Shown here piece after piece: positions 17,898 through 27,054 of a stretch of DNA of 64,000 bases. The first letter of the stretch is position 1, and each line of letters begins with the position of its first letter. Made by a program: the position numbers and the translations under genes. The notes below the pieces were generated by a model. That model was given only the letters and a program-made list of their open reading frames with translations. It was not told where the DNA came from and made no database searches. The stretch is from Leptolyngbyaceae cyanobacterium JSC-12 (lineage in GTDB: Bacteria; Cyanobacteriota; Cyanobacteriia; Leptolyngbyales; Leptolyngbyaceae), in the NCBI GenBank assembly GCA_000309945.1, contig CM001633.1:1770292-1834291 (forward strand), given 5' to 3'.

Positions 17898-18038
17898 TCA
17901 GAGCGATATTCCCATATATCCCGACTCGGCAATCACATCTTGATGCGGATGGAACATATACTTACCTGGTAGGGCATACGCGAACTCTAAAATGTGTCGC
18001 TCGGCAGTTCCCATCGTCATTACATCGGTATTGATACG
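17898..18038 (-). pseudogene. Multicopper oxidase C-terminal remnant
   Basis: The frame reads INTDVMTMGTAERHILEF then GKYMFHPHQDVIAESGYMG. This is the type-1 copper region at the end of multicopper oxidases (H-x-H followed by M). The frame stops at 17898. Everything upstream of about 18038 has been lost, up to the end of the heme-binding lipoprotein gene. Next to FTR1 it recalls Fet3/Ftr1-type ferroxidase-permease pairs. Confidence 0.7.
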
Positions 18039-18051
18039 CTATTGTTTGTCC

Positions 18052-18945
18052 TTACTGGGTAAATACCTGCTTGAGTTGAGTACAGGCTTTATTAATGGCA
18101 TCAATACTACCTGGGTTTACTAGGCCGTAATACTCAAACATATATACCCGATTGGACTTGGTGGCTTGTAGTTGGTTCCAGAAGGGGGCTGTTTTCAGCT
18201 TTGCTGCTTGTCCTTCCTCCGCATCCACTAAAATCACAACTTCTGGGTCAGTTTGCAGCACTTTTTCAGGAGATAGGGTAACGTAACCACTGATCGGGCT
18301 TTGCCCTTGCAAGTCAGCTACCACATTCTTAACTTGAAACTGGGTTAGCAAGTCACCTGCCCAACTGTTTTTATTGGGAGCAAGAATCGGCTGGCTACTT
18401 GCCAAAATCAACGTCGAAGCAGTTTGAGCAGGCTTTGGCTGGAAACAAGCTTGATAGGACCGGAGTAATGGGTTGGGATCTGCCTGAATTTTCGTTGCTA
18501 ATTCACGGGTTAAATCTTCTAGCGATCGCCAGCTATTTACTTCTGTTGCCAAGGTTTGCACACCCATTTCTTTCAACTTTGCCAGGGTTTGATCATGAAA
18601 CCCAGTTGCCCCAATAACCAGATCGGGCTTAAGTGCCACAATTTTTTCCAGGTTGGGCTGGGTTCGCCCTTCACTGACTTTAGGGATCTTAGCAAACTCT
18701 GGTTTTTGGTTAAGTAGACGACTGCCTCCCATCCCAATTAGTTTGGTTTGATCCAACCGTTGCACAATATCTGCCGAGAGTGATGTGAGCGCAATCACCC
18801 TGGAAGCAGTTGTTACTGGAGCTTTCGTAGCTTCAACTATTGCTGGAGTGGTTGAAGTAGATGAGTTAGACGTAACATTGCAAGCTGTTAGGAATAAGCC
18901 ACTGACAAGGGCAAAGCAAAGAAATTGAGAGAGTGATTGCATCAT
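18052..18945 (-). CDS. Heme/iron ABC transporter binding lipoprotein (HmuT/FecB-like)
   Basis: Periplasmic binding protein of the Peripl_BP_2 fold. The N-terminus is a lipoprotein signal with lipobox LFLTAC, then a Ser/Thr linker. The mature part has RVIALTSLSADIVQRL, VSEGRTQPNLEKIVALKPDLVIG and SGYVTLSPEKVLQTDPEVVIL, which are typical. It would hand its ligand to the permease at 22505-23506. ATG 18945 is preferred over 18993 because it places the signal peptide at the N-terminus. It is the last gene of the - strand import operon, 66 bp after the receptor. Confidence 0.88.
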   Translation of the reverse strand: MMQSLSQFLCFALVSGLFLTACNVTSNSSTSTTPAIVEATKAPVTTASRVIALTSLSADIVQRLDQTKLIGMGGSRLLNQKPEFAKIPKVSEGRTQPNLEKIVALKPDLVIGATGFHDQTLAKLKEMGVQTLATEVNSWRSLEDLTRELATKIQADPNPLLRSYQACFQPKPAQTASTLILASSQPILAPNKNSWAGDLLTQFQVKNVVADLQGQSPISGYVTLSPEKVLQTDPEVVILVDAEEGQAAKLKTAPFWNQLQATKSNRVYMFEYYGLVNPGSIDAINKACTQLKQVFTQ

Positions 18946-19010
18946 AAAGTGTTGGCTAAAACGTGAACAGACGATGGGAGTGCGATCGTGCATCGCAGTG
19001 AGAATGACAC

Positions 19011-21419
19011 TTAAAACCGCCAGGTTAGTCCCAACCGTAACCCGATTCCAGGTTGGGCATAGCGTCCAATATCGCGGGGTTCTGGAGCGTCTAACAATGG
19101 ACGTACATCCGAATATTGAAAATATTGATTGTTGAACAAGTTGAACACTCCTAGATTCAGCGAAATTAGTGGTGTGAAGTTGTAATAACCAATCACGTCA
19201 ACTACTGTGTAGCCAACTGGGGTAAATCTGCCAGCGGGGCGATCGCGCAAACGGGGATTACCTACAAACGTCGCTAACACCTCCGCACCCCAGCGGTTTT
19301 CCGGAGCACGATAACGGAGACCCACCACCGCCTTAAAAGGATCGACGCTTTCAAGCGGTTGATTACTCGTCAAATCATCCCCAATCGTTAACCCAATTCC
19401 AGTTAGGATACTGAACCCAGTCTGGGTAGGGCTAAAGCGATATTCTCCACTAAATTCAAACCCGTAGGTGCGAGCTTCACCAATGTTTTGCGACTGAAAT
19501 AAACTGACTGGAAACCCAGGAACAATGGAGAAGTCAACCCCTGCTGGAGCAAATGATTCGATGAAATTATTGTACTTATTGTAAAAACCAGTGATGCTGA
19601 AGTTGAATTGGCGGAAACTCCCCCGAAAACCTAATTCAAACGTGTCGCTAGTTTCTGGCTCTAAATCTGGATTTGACAGGGTCTTATAGCGGAAGAAGGG
19701 GCTAGTGAGATTGGTGAATCCGGCATTAATTTCGCTGTAGAGTGGTGCCCGAAACCCACGAGCATAGCGCCCGACCATCGCCAATTCTGGGATCACCCGC
19801 CAGACAAATCCCAAACTGGGAGAAATAGCGGTAGAATCAAAATCTGCCGCAACTGCACCGACATTACGAGCGTAAACATCGTCTGGTTTTGTAGCAAGTC
19901 GATACAAGTCAAACCGTAGCCCAGGAATTAGAGTGAAGGTATCGCCAAATTCAATTTCATCCTGAATATAAATCCCTAGTCGAAATGTAGTGGAGTCGGG
20001 GAAGTCCTTGACTGGAAAGTTATCTGAGCCGACTAAGTTAGTAGTCAGTAAGACGCGATTAGCCGCGTTGAACCGTGTTTCTAAGCCATCTCGAACCCGC
20101 TCATTAAAGGTAGAAGAAACATCGATACCATAAGTGAGTTTATTCAGAACATTCCCAATCTGAAAATTGCTCTGAAGTTGAATGTCTCCCCCTACTACAC
20201 GATCCACAAAATCATTTTCGAGTTTACGAAACCGACGGCGATCGCTACCTACTCCAATCCGAGTAAAATCCTGGGTGCGAGTTTCATCCACGCGGGCATT
20301 TTGGAAATAGACTTGTGCTCGTGCAGCACTCAAAAATCCAGTGCTTTGAGGATCATTGTAGGTATAGCTAAGACTGACGCGATCGCGACTGGTTTTCGTT
20401 TCTAGCGTTTCATCTGTACCACGAAACCCTGCTGGACCAATTAAATCCCGGGCAATTAACTTAGCAACCCGAAAATCATCGTCATTACGGAAAATCTCCG
20501 CTGTAAACGATAGTTTACTCGTATCACTCAGCCGATAAGATAATGTTGCCAGATAATTATTGCGGGCATTAGTACGAGCATCAACAAATTCATTATCTGT
20601 CGGAACTCTGGCTTCCTGCGCATCGCGGCGAGTGTAGCCCACCAGCATGGCAAAATCACCAACTCGAAAAGCTGTCAAAGCTGTATTCACCCAACCGCTA
20701 TCGCTGGTGTCATATTTCGTTGAAACACTAGTCAATGAATGGTCGCGATCGTATTGTTTCAAAAGTTCAAAAGGTTCTAGTGAACGAAATGATACGACAC
20801 CACCTAATGCATCACTGCCGTACAAAGCAGAAGCCGGACCACGAATAATTTCGAGTCGTTGCAAACTTTCCAAATCCACATAATCCCGACCTAAAGACGG
20901 CGTACCAAAGGTAAATTGGGTTGGAATCCGAATGCCATCATTTAAGATCAATACTCGGTTGCCACCAATGCCACGAATGGTGATGTCTTGCAAACCATAA
21001 CGACGGTTATTACCCACCGAAACGTTGGGTTCATACCTCAACAATTCTCGCAAATCTTGAATGATCAATCGGTCAATAAAATCAGCATCAATGACTGTAA
21101 TCGATGCGGGGGATAAGCGTACTGGACGAGGGGTACGAGTTCCAGTAATGGTAATTTCTTCTTCCTCTTCACTCTTCTCATCGTCTGCGATTGCAGACTC
21201 CTGGGTTGGCAAATTGGCAGGTGCTTGAGTAAGTGCGGCTGCAGCAGTATGGAAGCGAGGAAAATCGCTCAAATGACGAATATCTTCTTCCAGAACAGAT
21301 TCAGCGCTTGAGGAATGGAATTCTGGTTGAGCGATCGCACGGCTCTCAGGAAAAAATAGGCACGACACGGCTGTCAGTGTCAGCCCGACACTGTTGAACA
21401 AAAACCAGTTTTTCTTCAT
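19011..21419 (-). CDS. TonB-dependent outer-membrane receptor, heme type
   Basis: About 802 residues. The signal peptide is followed by an acidic linker and a TonB-box-like EEEITITGTRTPRP. The plug domain has LRELLRYEPNVSVGNN, ITIRGIGGNRVLILNDGIRI and LEIIRGPASALYGSDALGGV, the arrangement seen in hemoglobin/transferrin/lactoferrin-type receptors. The C-terminal beta-barrel includes ARGFRAPLYSEINAGF and ends in phenylalanine (GLTWRF), as expected for BAM-dependent folding. ATG 21419 is preferred over 21557 because it begins the signal peptide MKKNWFLFNS. Heme as ligand is inferred from the plug; a siderophore is possible. Confidence 0.92.
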   Translation of the reverse strand: MKKNWFLFNSVGLTLTAVSCLFFPESRAIAQPEFHSSSAESVLEEDIRHLSDFPRFHTAAAALTQAPANLPTQESAIADDEKSEEEEEITITGTRTPRPVRLSPASITVIDADFIDRLIIQDLRELLRYEPNVSVGNNRRYGLQDITIRGIGGNRVLILNDGIRIPTQFTFGTPSLGRDYVDLESLQRLEIIRGPASALYGSDALGGVVSFRSLEPFELLKQYDRDHSLTSVSTKYDTSDSGWVNTALTAFRVGDFAMLVGYTRRDAQEARVPTDNEFVDARTNARNNYLATLSYRLSDTSKLSFTAEIFRNDDDFRVAKLIARDLIGPAGFRGTDETLETKTSRDRVSLSYTYNDPQSTGFLSAARAQVYFQNARVDETRTQDFTRIGVGSDRRRFRKLENDFVDRVVGGDIQLQSNFQIGNVLNKLTYGIDVSSTFNERVRDGLETRFNAANRVLLTTNLVGSDNFPVKDFPDSTTFRLGIYIQDEIEFGDTFTLIPGLRFDLYRLATKPDDVYARNVGAVAADFDSTAISPSLGFVWRVIPELAMVGRYARGFRAPLYSEINAGFTNLTSPFFRYKTLSNPDLEPETSDTFELGFRGSFRQFNFSITGFYNKYNNFIESFAPAGVDFSIVPGFPVSLFQSQNIGEARTYGFEFSGEYRFSPTQTGFSILTGIGLTIGDDLTSNQPLESVDPFKAVVGLRYRAPENRWGAEVLATFVGNPRLRDRPAGRFTPVGYTVVDVIGYYNFTPLISLNLGVFNLFNNQYFQYSDVRPLLDAPEPRDIGRYAQPGIGLRLGLTWRF

Positions 21420-21578
21420 ACTGTTAGACGTTGATAATTTCTGGGGCAGGTTAGTGCTTGCCCTTTTTTTGCAAATGTTCAGCGAATTAGTCGAGTGGTA
21501 GCAACTCTCGTTTGAGTTAAGAGATAGCTGATTGAGACGAAAGCAAACAATATGCACTCCGTCAGGCAGAGAATGCTT

Positions 21579-22442
21579 TTAAGGTCCATCCCGAACCCGT
21601 TGCTGCTGTCTTGTGACGGCTGACAGGGGCAAAATTTGCAACCCTACTGGTGTGTGTAATATAGATACCTCTACACCAAATCCTTCTATCATTTGGGCAG
21701 AAGTGACAACTTCTTCAGGTGTGCCAACTGCTAGCAAGTGTCCCTGTTTCAGCAATGCCAGGCGATCGCTGTAACGAATTGCTAAATTGATATCATGCAA
21801 AACTGTAATTAATGTTAAGTTCTGTTCCTGATTCAGTCGTTTTAATAGATCCAGTAACTCTAACTGGTAGTGTAAATCCAGAAATGTAGTTGGTTCATCT
21901 AACAGCAACACATGTGGTTCTTGAGCCAATGCCAGAGCCAAAAAAGCCCGTTGTCGCTCACCCCCTGAAAGCTGCTCTACGGGGCGATCGCGCATAGCTT
22001 GTAACTGGGTTTGAGCAATTGCCCAGTCTACATGTTGCTGATCGTTCGGGCTAAGTTCCCATTGCCACCAGGGTTGATGAGGCGATCGCCCCAAACTTAC
22101 CAGTTGATGAACTGTCAACCCAGTTGGAATGGTTTGTTGCTGGGGCAGCATTGCTAACCGTTGAGCAACCCACTGCGGCGATTGTTGATGAATGATTTTT
22201 CCATCTAATATCACGCGACCCTGCTGGGGAGGCAAAATGCAGCTCAACAGACGTAGCAAAGTTGATTTCCCTGAACCATTTGCGCCCACCAAACTAAGCC
22301 ATTCCCCTGGTTGCAACGCTAAAGATAGATTGTGAATAATCCATGCCTCAGAATAACCACCTTGTAGATTCTGTGCCTCTAATAACGAGGAATTAGAGAA
22401 AAGTGAAGGACATTGGTGAGATATAGGCTGAATGTGAGTCAT
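21579..22442 (-). CDS. Heme/iron ABC transporter ATPase (HmuV/FecE-like)
   Basis: 287-residue ATPase with Walker A GANGSGKSTLLRLLS, signature LSGGERQRAFLALALAQ, Walker B HVLLLDEPTTFLDLHYQLELLDLL and the H-loop ITVLHDINLAIRYSDRL. This pattern is specific to the FecE/BtuD/HmuV group that pairs with FecCD permeases. It lies 62 bp after the permease gene and 159 bp before the receptor gene, all on the - strand. Confidence 0.92.
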   Translation of the reverse strand: MTHIQPISHQCPSLFSNSSLLEAQNLQGGYSEAWIIHNLSLALQPGEWLSLVGANGSGKSTLLRLLSCILPPQQGRVILDGKIIHQQSPQWVAQRLAMLPQQQTIPTGLTVHQLVSLGRSPHQPWWQWELSPNDQQHVDWAIAQTQLQAMRDRPVEQLSGGERQRAFLALALAQEPHVLLLDEPTTFLDLHYQLELLDLLKRLNQEQNLTLITVLHDINLAIRYSDRLALLKQGHLLAVGTPEEVVTSAQMIEGFGVEVSILHTPVGLQILPLSAVTRQQQRVRDGP

Positions 22443-22504
22443 GGTCTTTAAATCACTAGCGTGTCAAACATGCATTAAAAGTGGATAACAGCAAAGTTCA
22501 GGGT

Positions 22505-23506
22505 TTATCGTTTGATGCTACCTCTTTGATACAACAGCCAAATAAATAAAGGAGACCCAAGCAATGCTGTAATTGCACCAACAGGTAACTCGATCGCACC
22601 TAATCGAGCAATTAAGTCAGCAATAGTTAACACCCAGGCACCAGCAATTGCTGACAGCGGTAACACCCAACGATAATCACTTCCAACCAGTAACCGCACC
22701 CCATGTGGAACAACTAATCCAACAAACCCAATTAACCCCGCCATGCTAACCGCACATGCTGCTAACAAGCTGGCAACGGCACCAATCAACAAACGAGATC
22801 GCACCAAAGAAGTTCCCAAACTTGCTGCCAAATCATCTCCCAGGTTCAGTAAATTTAACGGACGTGCCAGCAAGCAACCCACCAAAAGTGAGATACCGAC
22901 ATATGGACCAGCCATTATCACCTCAGACCAACCCCGCCCATTCAAACTACCCACTAACCAGTTCAATGCAGCTTGGATGCGCCCATCATCTGCCAACAAT
23001 AGCAACGTCGTTTGAACAGCACCAAACAATGAACTCACGGCTACTCCAGCCAAAATTAATCGTTCGATCGCGATTCGCCCTCCTGCATACCCCAGAGCAT
23101 AGACCAATGCGGCTGTACCAATTGCACCAATCCAGGCTCCCAGCGGCACCCAAACCATTAATACATTCAGGGTAATTAGCGTAATTGCCACCAACCCTGC
23201 GCCAGCCGAAATACCTAATACAAAGGGATCTGCCAGTCCGTTGCGGAGTAATCCCTGTAAAAGCGCTCCAGACAATCCTAGGGCAGCACCTACCACTAAT
23301 GCAGCAACAATTCGAGGCAACCGCAACTCCCAGACAATGGTTTGATGCAGTCCATCGCCCTGATGCGTTAAGGCTTGCCATACCTGAACCGGACTCATCG
23401 CAACTGACCCCTGAGAGAGTGATAATGCGATCGTTAATAACAACCCCATTGCCACGCATATTAATGGCAGAAAAAGCAGTGGCATATTGGATTTAAGCGA
23501 TCGCAT
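22505..23506 (-). CDS. Heme/iron ABC transporter permease (FecCD family)
   Basis: About 333 residues with roughly ten membrane helices. Family landmarks are WELRLPRIVAALVVGAALGLSG, ALLQGLLRNGLADPFVLGISAGAG, GLIGFVGLVVPHGVRLLVG and PVGAITALLGSPLFIWLL. It forms the inner-membrane channel with the ATPase at 21579-22442. ATG 23506 is preferred over the GTG at 23509. It is the first gene of the operon; a candidate Fur box lies about 200 bp upstream. Confidence 0.92.
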   Translation of the reverse strand: MRSLKSNMPLLFLPLICVAMGLLLTIALSLSQGSVAMSPVQVWQALTHQGDGLHQTIVWELRLPRIVAALVVGAALGLSGALLQGLLRNGLADPFVLGISAGAGLVAITLITLNVLMVWVPLGAWIGAIGTAALVYALGYAGGRIAIERLILAGVAVSSLFGAVQTTLLLLADDGRIQAALNWLVGSLNGRGWSEVIMAGPYVGISLLVGCLLARPLNLLNLGDDLAASLGTSLVRSRLLIGAVASLLAACAVSMAGLIGFVGLVVPHGVRLLVGSDYRWVLPLSAIAGAWVLTIADLIARLGAIELPVGAITALLGSPLFIWLLYQRGSIKR

Positions 23507-23703
23507 CACCTGATTTATGCTCCCTTAGCTTTTTATTAGCAACAGAACGAATTGATTCTGCATGAGTTGTCACGCATTGATTAACTGAGAAAACTCTTAG
23601 AAAGAACCATACAATCTAATGAGAACTTTTTTCAAGTACTTCAGGTGAACTCTTGGGTTGCTTAATTTGCTCTGTCAGCATGAAGACGGATTCCTTAATT
23701 AAG

Positions 23704-23716
23704 TTATTCTCAATAA
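23704..23716. promoter_or_regulatory. Candidate Fur-type site
   Basis: TTATTCTCAATAA is an inverted repeat (TTATT/AATAA around CTC) in AT-rich sequence. On the - strand it reads ATTATTGAGAATAACTT, resembling Fur boxes built from GATAAT-like units. It lies 198 bp upstream of the permease start. The match is by eye and imperfect. Confidence 0.35.
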
Positions 23717-24189
23717 TCCTGAAAATATGAGATAGATTATTCAGGGTTCACAGCAAACAAAACCTTGTTAGAAAAATTAAGGGTGATACTTACTTTGTAG
23801 ATAAAAGGCTGACTGACAAGCGTTTGGCGTCACCAAAAATGCTTAGACTACCAAGCTTGAAGCCAGCTTAGTAGAGTTGACTTTCATCAACAGGCATTCT
23901 ATTTTTAGATTGCTAATGCAATCTAATTGCAGTTTGTTAACAGATATTTCCTTAAATCAGCGATCTTATAAGGTTGATTGCTTTAGCTTTTGCTGAACTT
24001 ATGCAACGTTGCTTTCAGTTGGTGTGAGGACTTATCGTGAATTATTGGCATTTACTCATATCGAGTGCGATCGCGTCTGTGTTATGTGATTGATTCTGTT
24101 CATCACTGGGTTGATCATGTGATAGCACTGCAAACGCAAGAATACGGCGATCTCCCAAATCAGCCAACTAAGGAAAAGGGTTTGAATCT

Positions 24190-24240
24190 CCCTTTCTACT
24201 AATCTTTTGGGAGAAGGAGTTAGGGGAGGAGGGCAAGCTA
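24190..24240. repeat. Common cyanobacterial GGGAGA-type intergenic repeat
   Basis: TCTCCCTTTCTACTAATC, then TTTTGGGAGA, then a purine-rich run GGAGTTAGGGGAGGAGGG. The TCTCCC/GGGAGA arms can pair. Similar elements are scattered through cyanobacterial intergenic DNA. Confidence 0.35.
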
Positions 24241-24315
24241 TCTCCAAAATGTCCGAACTATTGCTATTAACCACTCAACTGCCACACAAATGCCTGATGT
24301 TCTAAGGAATTTAAT

Positions 24316-24441
24316 CCCTGTTGCAAAATTGTCATTCACCACAACTGTCATTAGCAGCCCGATTGGTTGGTTACAGCCGTTTAAGTCGCTTTAGCAGTGC
24401 CTTTAATCAATATTTTGGCATCTGTCCGAGCAACGTATAAA
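24316..24441 (+). pseudogene. AraC-family regulator C-terminal remnant
   Basis: The frame encodes SPQLSLAARLVGYSRLSRFS then SAFNQYFGICPSNV followed by a stop. This is the second helix-turn-helix and family signature of AraC/XylS regulators (VGYSxxSxFSxAFxxxFGxxPS). The rest of the gene is missing: an in-frame stop lies at 24313. A further start-less open stretch in the same frame runs from 24442 to about 24575 (KVLDALLTPVKRDEMPLAEL); I do not recognise it. AraC regulators often control siderophore and heme import in cyanobacteria, so this may be the lost regulator of the adjacent operon. Confidence 0.6.
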
Positions 24442-24579
24442 GCAACACCGGACTGATCCCTAGTAAGGTGCTCGATGCTCTGCTAACGCCAGTTAAACGC
24501 GATGAGATGCCTCTGGCTGAACTCAAACTCGCATTCCATCAGACTTTTTTGATGATGAAGGGTGCTGCCTAAGGAGGGG

Positions 24580-24921
24580 TTACGCGATCGCAGCAGGTAA
24601 CTCAAACCAGCCATCAGCATTCGGCTCAAATTCCACTACCTGCACAACTGCATCTAGATTTAAGGCACCGTAGATGTGGGGGAATTGTTCTCCTGTTTCC
24701 ACTACGTCATAACGCAGTTCAGGTTGTACGCGATCAACATCGATGCAAAGTAGTACTAAATCAGTTTGTCCCTGATAAAACAAGTTCGCAACCCGAACGA
24801 CTTGAGAAGCCGTGGAACAATGAATAAACCCCTCACTATCCAGGCTTGTTGCCTGGTATTCTCCAAGCGGTTGTGCCTGTTGCCAGTGCGATCGCGGTGT
24901 AATGTGAAAAACGAGACTCAT
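24580..24921 (-). CDS. DUF952 family protein
   Basis: A cytoplasmic 113-residue protein with the DUF952 pattern: FHITPRSHWQQAQPLGEYQA, SEGFIHCSTASQVVRVANLFY, LLCIDVDRVQPELRYDVVE and FPHIYGALNLDAVVQVVEF. The function of the family is not established. It is a single gene with no obvious partner. Confidence 0.9.
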   Translation of the reverse strand: MSLVFHITPRSHWQQAQPLGEYQATSLDSEGFIHCSTASQVVRVANLFYQGQTDLVLLCIDVDRVQPELRYDVVETGEQFPHIYGALNLDAVVQVVEFEPNADGWFELPAAIA

Positions 24922-25052
24922 AGATACACAAGTGTTGCCTCAAAATATAAGCTGGGCAGAAAGTTTAGAACAAACACATGACCGAGACCCAGGTTTACAG
25001 AGGCTTGCTGACTAACCTCTTCAAACTTTGGATGCTAACAACCATGCAATGG

Positions 25053-25229
25053 CTAAAATCTCTTCTCTATCCAAAACGAGAATAGCTTGAATTGCGGTTG
25101 CTTCGTAGGGAGCGTTTCAGTCTGAAGTGTGGGTACGTTCGAAGATTTCACTCCAGAAACCAAATTCGTTCTCATCAAGACACCCAGTAGTAACGTGATG
25201 ATGACTGACAGAAAAAATTTGTCAAACAT
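25053..25229 (-). CDS. Small membrane or exported peptide (58 aa)
   Basis: A 58-codon frame starts ATG at 25229 with a strong ribosome site GGAGG six bases upstream (25236-25240). The product begins MFDKFFLSVIITLLLGVLM, a short positively charged start followed by a hydrophobic helix, so it is either a signal peptide or a single membrane anchor. A polar tail follows, SSNVPTLQTETLPTKQPQ. The region near 25100-25120 resembles one arm of the GTAGGGACG palindromic repeat, so the C-terminus may have been altered by a repeat. I do not recognise a family. It occupies most of an otherwise empty 565-bp interval. Confidence 0.55.
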   Translation of the reverse strand: MFDKFFLSVIITLLLGVLMRTNLVSGVKSSNVPTLQTETLPTKQPQFKLFSFWIEKRF

Positions 25230-25486
25230 TAGAACCTCCGGTGTCTAATACGATATAGACAGCAAGACGATACAAGTCATCCTAGAGAGGAATGTCATCC
25301 GCCAACTTCATTCCTTTTACTCCTCCAATCGGGCGATATTCTAGGTGGTCATGCTAGTGGGTGATGCTGCTGGATGAAGCGGTCATCGTTGAGTCGGTCT
25401 ACCTTAGAGGCATACAGGAATCGTATCAGAGACCTTCTCCAAGCGTTTTTCGCACTAAACGCACCTGACCTGATAAGGAGTGACTC

Positions 25487-25981
25487 ATGCCCTATACGTT
25501 AAGTCAACTAAAAGAAGTATTAGACGGTTTGGGCTACAATCTTGGACCTGATGGACTCAATGGGAACAGCAGCAATGCACTCGATGCTTTTACCCAAGCT
25601 GCAATTCAAGAACTGCAAGCCTACTACCAGCTTCCTGTCAGTGGAAAGTTAGATACCACAACAGACGATTTGGTGAAGAAACTGGTACGAAATATTCAGT
25701 ACAACTTGAATATCGTGATCGATGCTAAGTTGCCTGTGAATGAGTTTTACGGTCCACGCACAGTGCAGGCTGTGAAGGCATTTCAGCGAACCTATGGCTT
25801 GCCTGTGACAGGGATTGCAGGGCTAACAATTCGGCAGAAGTTATGTGAAGAGGCGAAAAAGCGGGCGATCGCACCCACCTATCTTGAAAGACTTACTGTT
25901 GCAGTTGATACTACAAGCCCGCATCACCCTCAACACTCTGATGAAATCACTAGAAGTTGGGTGAGCAGTTCATCTGCCTAA
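25487..25981 (+). CDS. Peptidoglycan-binding domain protein
   Basis: 164 residues with two PG_binding_1-like repeats: LKEVLDGLGYNLGPDGLNGN with QAAIQELQAYYQLPVSGKLD, and NVVIDAKLPVNEFYGPRTVQ with VKAFQRTYGLPVTGIAG. No signal peptide is visible, so how it reaches the wall is unclear. The start is firm: AAGGAG (25475-25480) lies 6 bp before the ATG. It has no catalytic domain; the C-terminal 30 residues are polar and disordered. Confidence 0.87.
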   Translation: MPYTLSQLKEVLDGLGYNLGPDGLNGNSSNALDAFTQAAIQELQAYYQLPVSGKLDTTTDDLVKKLVRNIQYNLNIVIDAKLPVNEFYGPRTVQAVKAFQRTYGLPVTGIAGLTIRQKLCEEAKKRAIAPTYLERLTVAVDTTSPHHPQHSDEITRSWVSSSSA

Positions 25982-26254
25982 TTACAAGCATGTAAAAATG
26001 CCATGACATATAGCTTTCAAGAGGTTTTGCTCAATCAGAGCAAATTGATTCAATAGTACTATAACGATTCTTTACCAAACCCTTATCAATTCAGTATTGG
26101 TTTAAAGTTTACGTAAAAATATTTACGAATTTTCAGTTAAAGTTGGCTGTTTAACTCTGTCATAAGGGGGGCACCCTTAATATAGTTGGTGAGTTAAATT
26201 TTTGTTGACGTATCGTAAGATTAATTTCTTTGGCAAAACCCAGTAGGCAATCAA

Positions 26255-26884
26255 ATGGTAAACAAATTGGAGCCGATAGAAAGTCCTCAAAAACAAGCAA
26301 CTGAACATCTAAGCTTGTGGCAACAAATTGTTGAAGATTGGGACGCACACGGGCGAGATTGGACAAAGCCTGGATTTCGCGCAATCGCTGTATATCGGTT
26401 TGGGGTATGGCGGATGGGCGTGCAGCCGAGGTTACTCCGTGCTCCTTTGAGTGTTTTATACCGGATGTTATTTCGTAAGGTGCGAAATACTTACGGAATT
26501 GAACTACCTTACACAGCAAAGGTGGGACGGCGCGTCATCATTGAACACCAGAGCGCAATCGTAATTCATGGCAATTGCGAAATTGGCGACGATTGCATCA
26601 TTCGTCAAGGCGTCACGATGGGCAATCGCTATTTAGAACGTCCTTTTGAGGCACCCAAGTTAGGAAACCGAGTGAATATTGGCGCCGGAGCCAAGTTGTT
26701 TGGCAGCATCACAGTTGGCGATGATGCCAATATTGGGGCAAATGCTGTTGTTCTCAACGATGTTCCCCCTGGTGCAACAGCCGTCGGAATTCCCGCTAAA
26801 TTGATTAACACTGGAGAGTCGAAACAGAATACTAACGGTACGCTCAATGGATTTGTTGATTTTAGCGGAGTGGTTGTTTACTAA
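26255..26884 (+). CDS. Serine acetyltransferase-like hexapeptide-repeat protein
   Basis: 209 residues. An N-terminal helical part (FRAIAVYRFGVWRMG, VLYRMLFRKVRNTYGIELPY) is followed by a left-handed beta-helix with hexapeptide repeats from AKVGRRVIIEHQSAIVIHG to VGDDANIGANAVVLNDVPPG. Catalytic-type motifs IEHQSAIVIHG and ATAVGIPAKLI fit CysE-like and polysaccharide O-acetyltransferases. A glycosyltransferase gene follows after 170 bp, so a role in sugar acetylation for surface polysaccharide is as likely as cysteine synthesis. Confidence 0.85.
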   Translation: MVNKLEPIESPQKQATEHLSLWQQIVEDWDAHGRDWTKPGFRAIAVYRFGVWRMGVQPRLLRAPLSVLYRMLFRKVRNTYGIELPYTAKVGRRVIIEHQSAIVIHGNCEIGDDCIIRQGVTMGNRYLERPFEAPKLGNRVNIGAGAKLFGSITVGDDANIGANAVVLNDVPPGATAVGIPAKLINTGESKQNTNGTLNGFVDFSGVVVY

Positions 26885-27054
26885 CTCTGCGATCGCATTT
26901 GCTCAACAATTCAAACCCGTTTGCCCTGATTCAAGTTCCAGATTTTCATTGATTGGATTTTAACTAATTGGATTCAGTCTGACGGGGACTGGTTAGCTCA
27001 CCAACCTGTGTTCCGCTCCCTTCATTGACCTAACCCAATTCAAGCTCAAACCCT

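Larger units (their letters stand above)
23510..24315. other. Long non-coding region upstream of the heme-import operon
   Basis: No gene is supported here. It should hold the promoter and leader of the - strand import operon. It contains the candidate Fur site at 23704-23716 and a common intergenic repeat near 24190-24240. I looked for a cobalamin-riboswitch box and saw none. Confidence 0.5.

Noticed and set aside
23510-24055. Possible cobalamin riboswitch before the import operon
   Set aside because: I found no B12-box-like GCCACTG or paired stems; the receptor type also points to heme rather than cobalamin.
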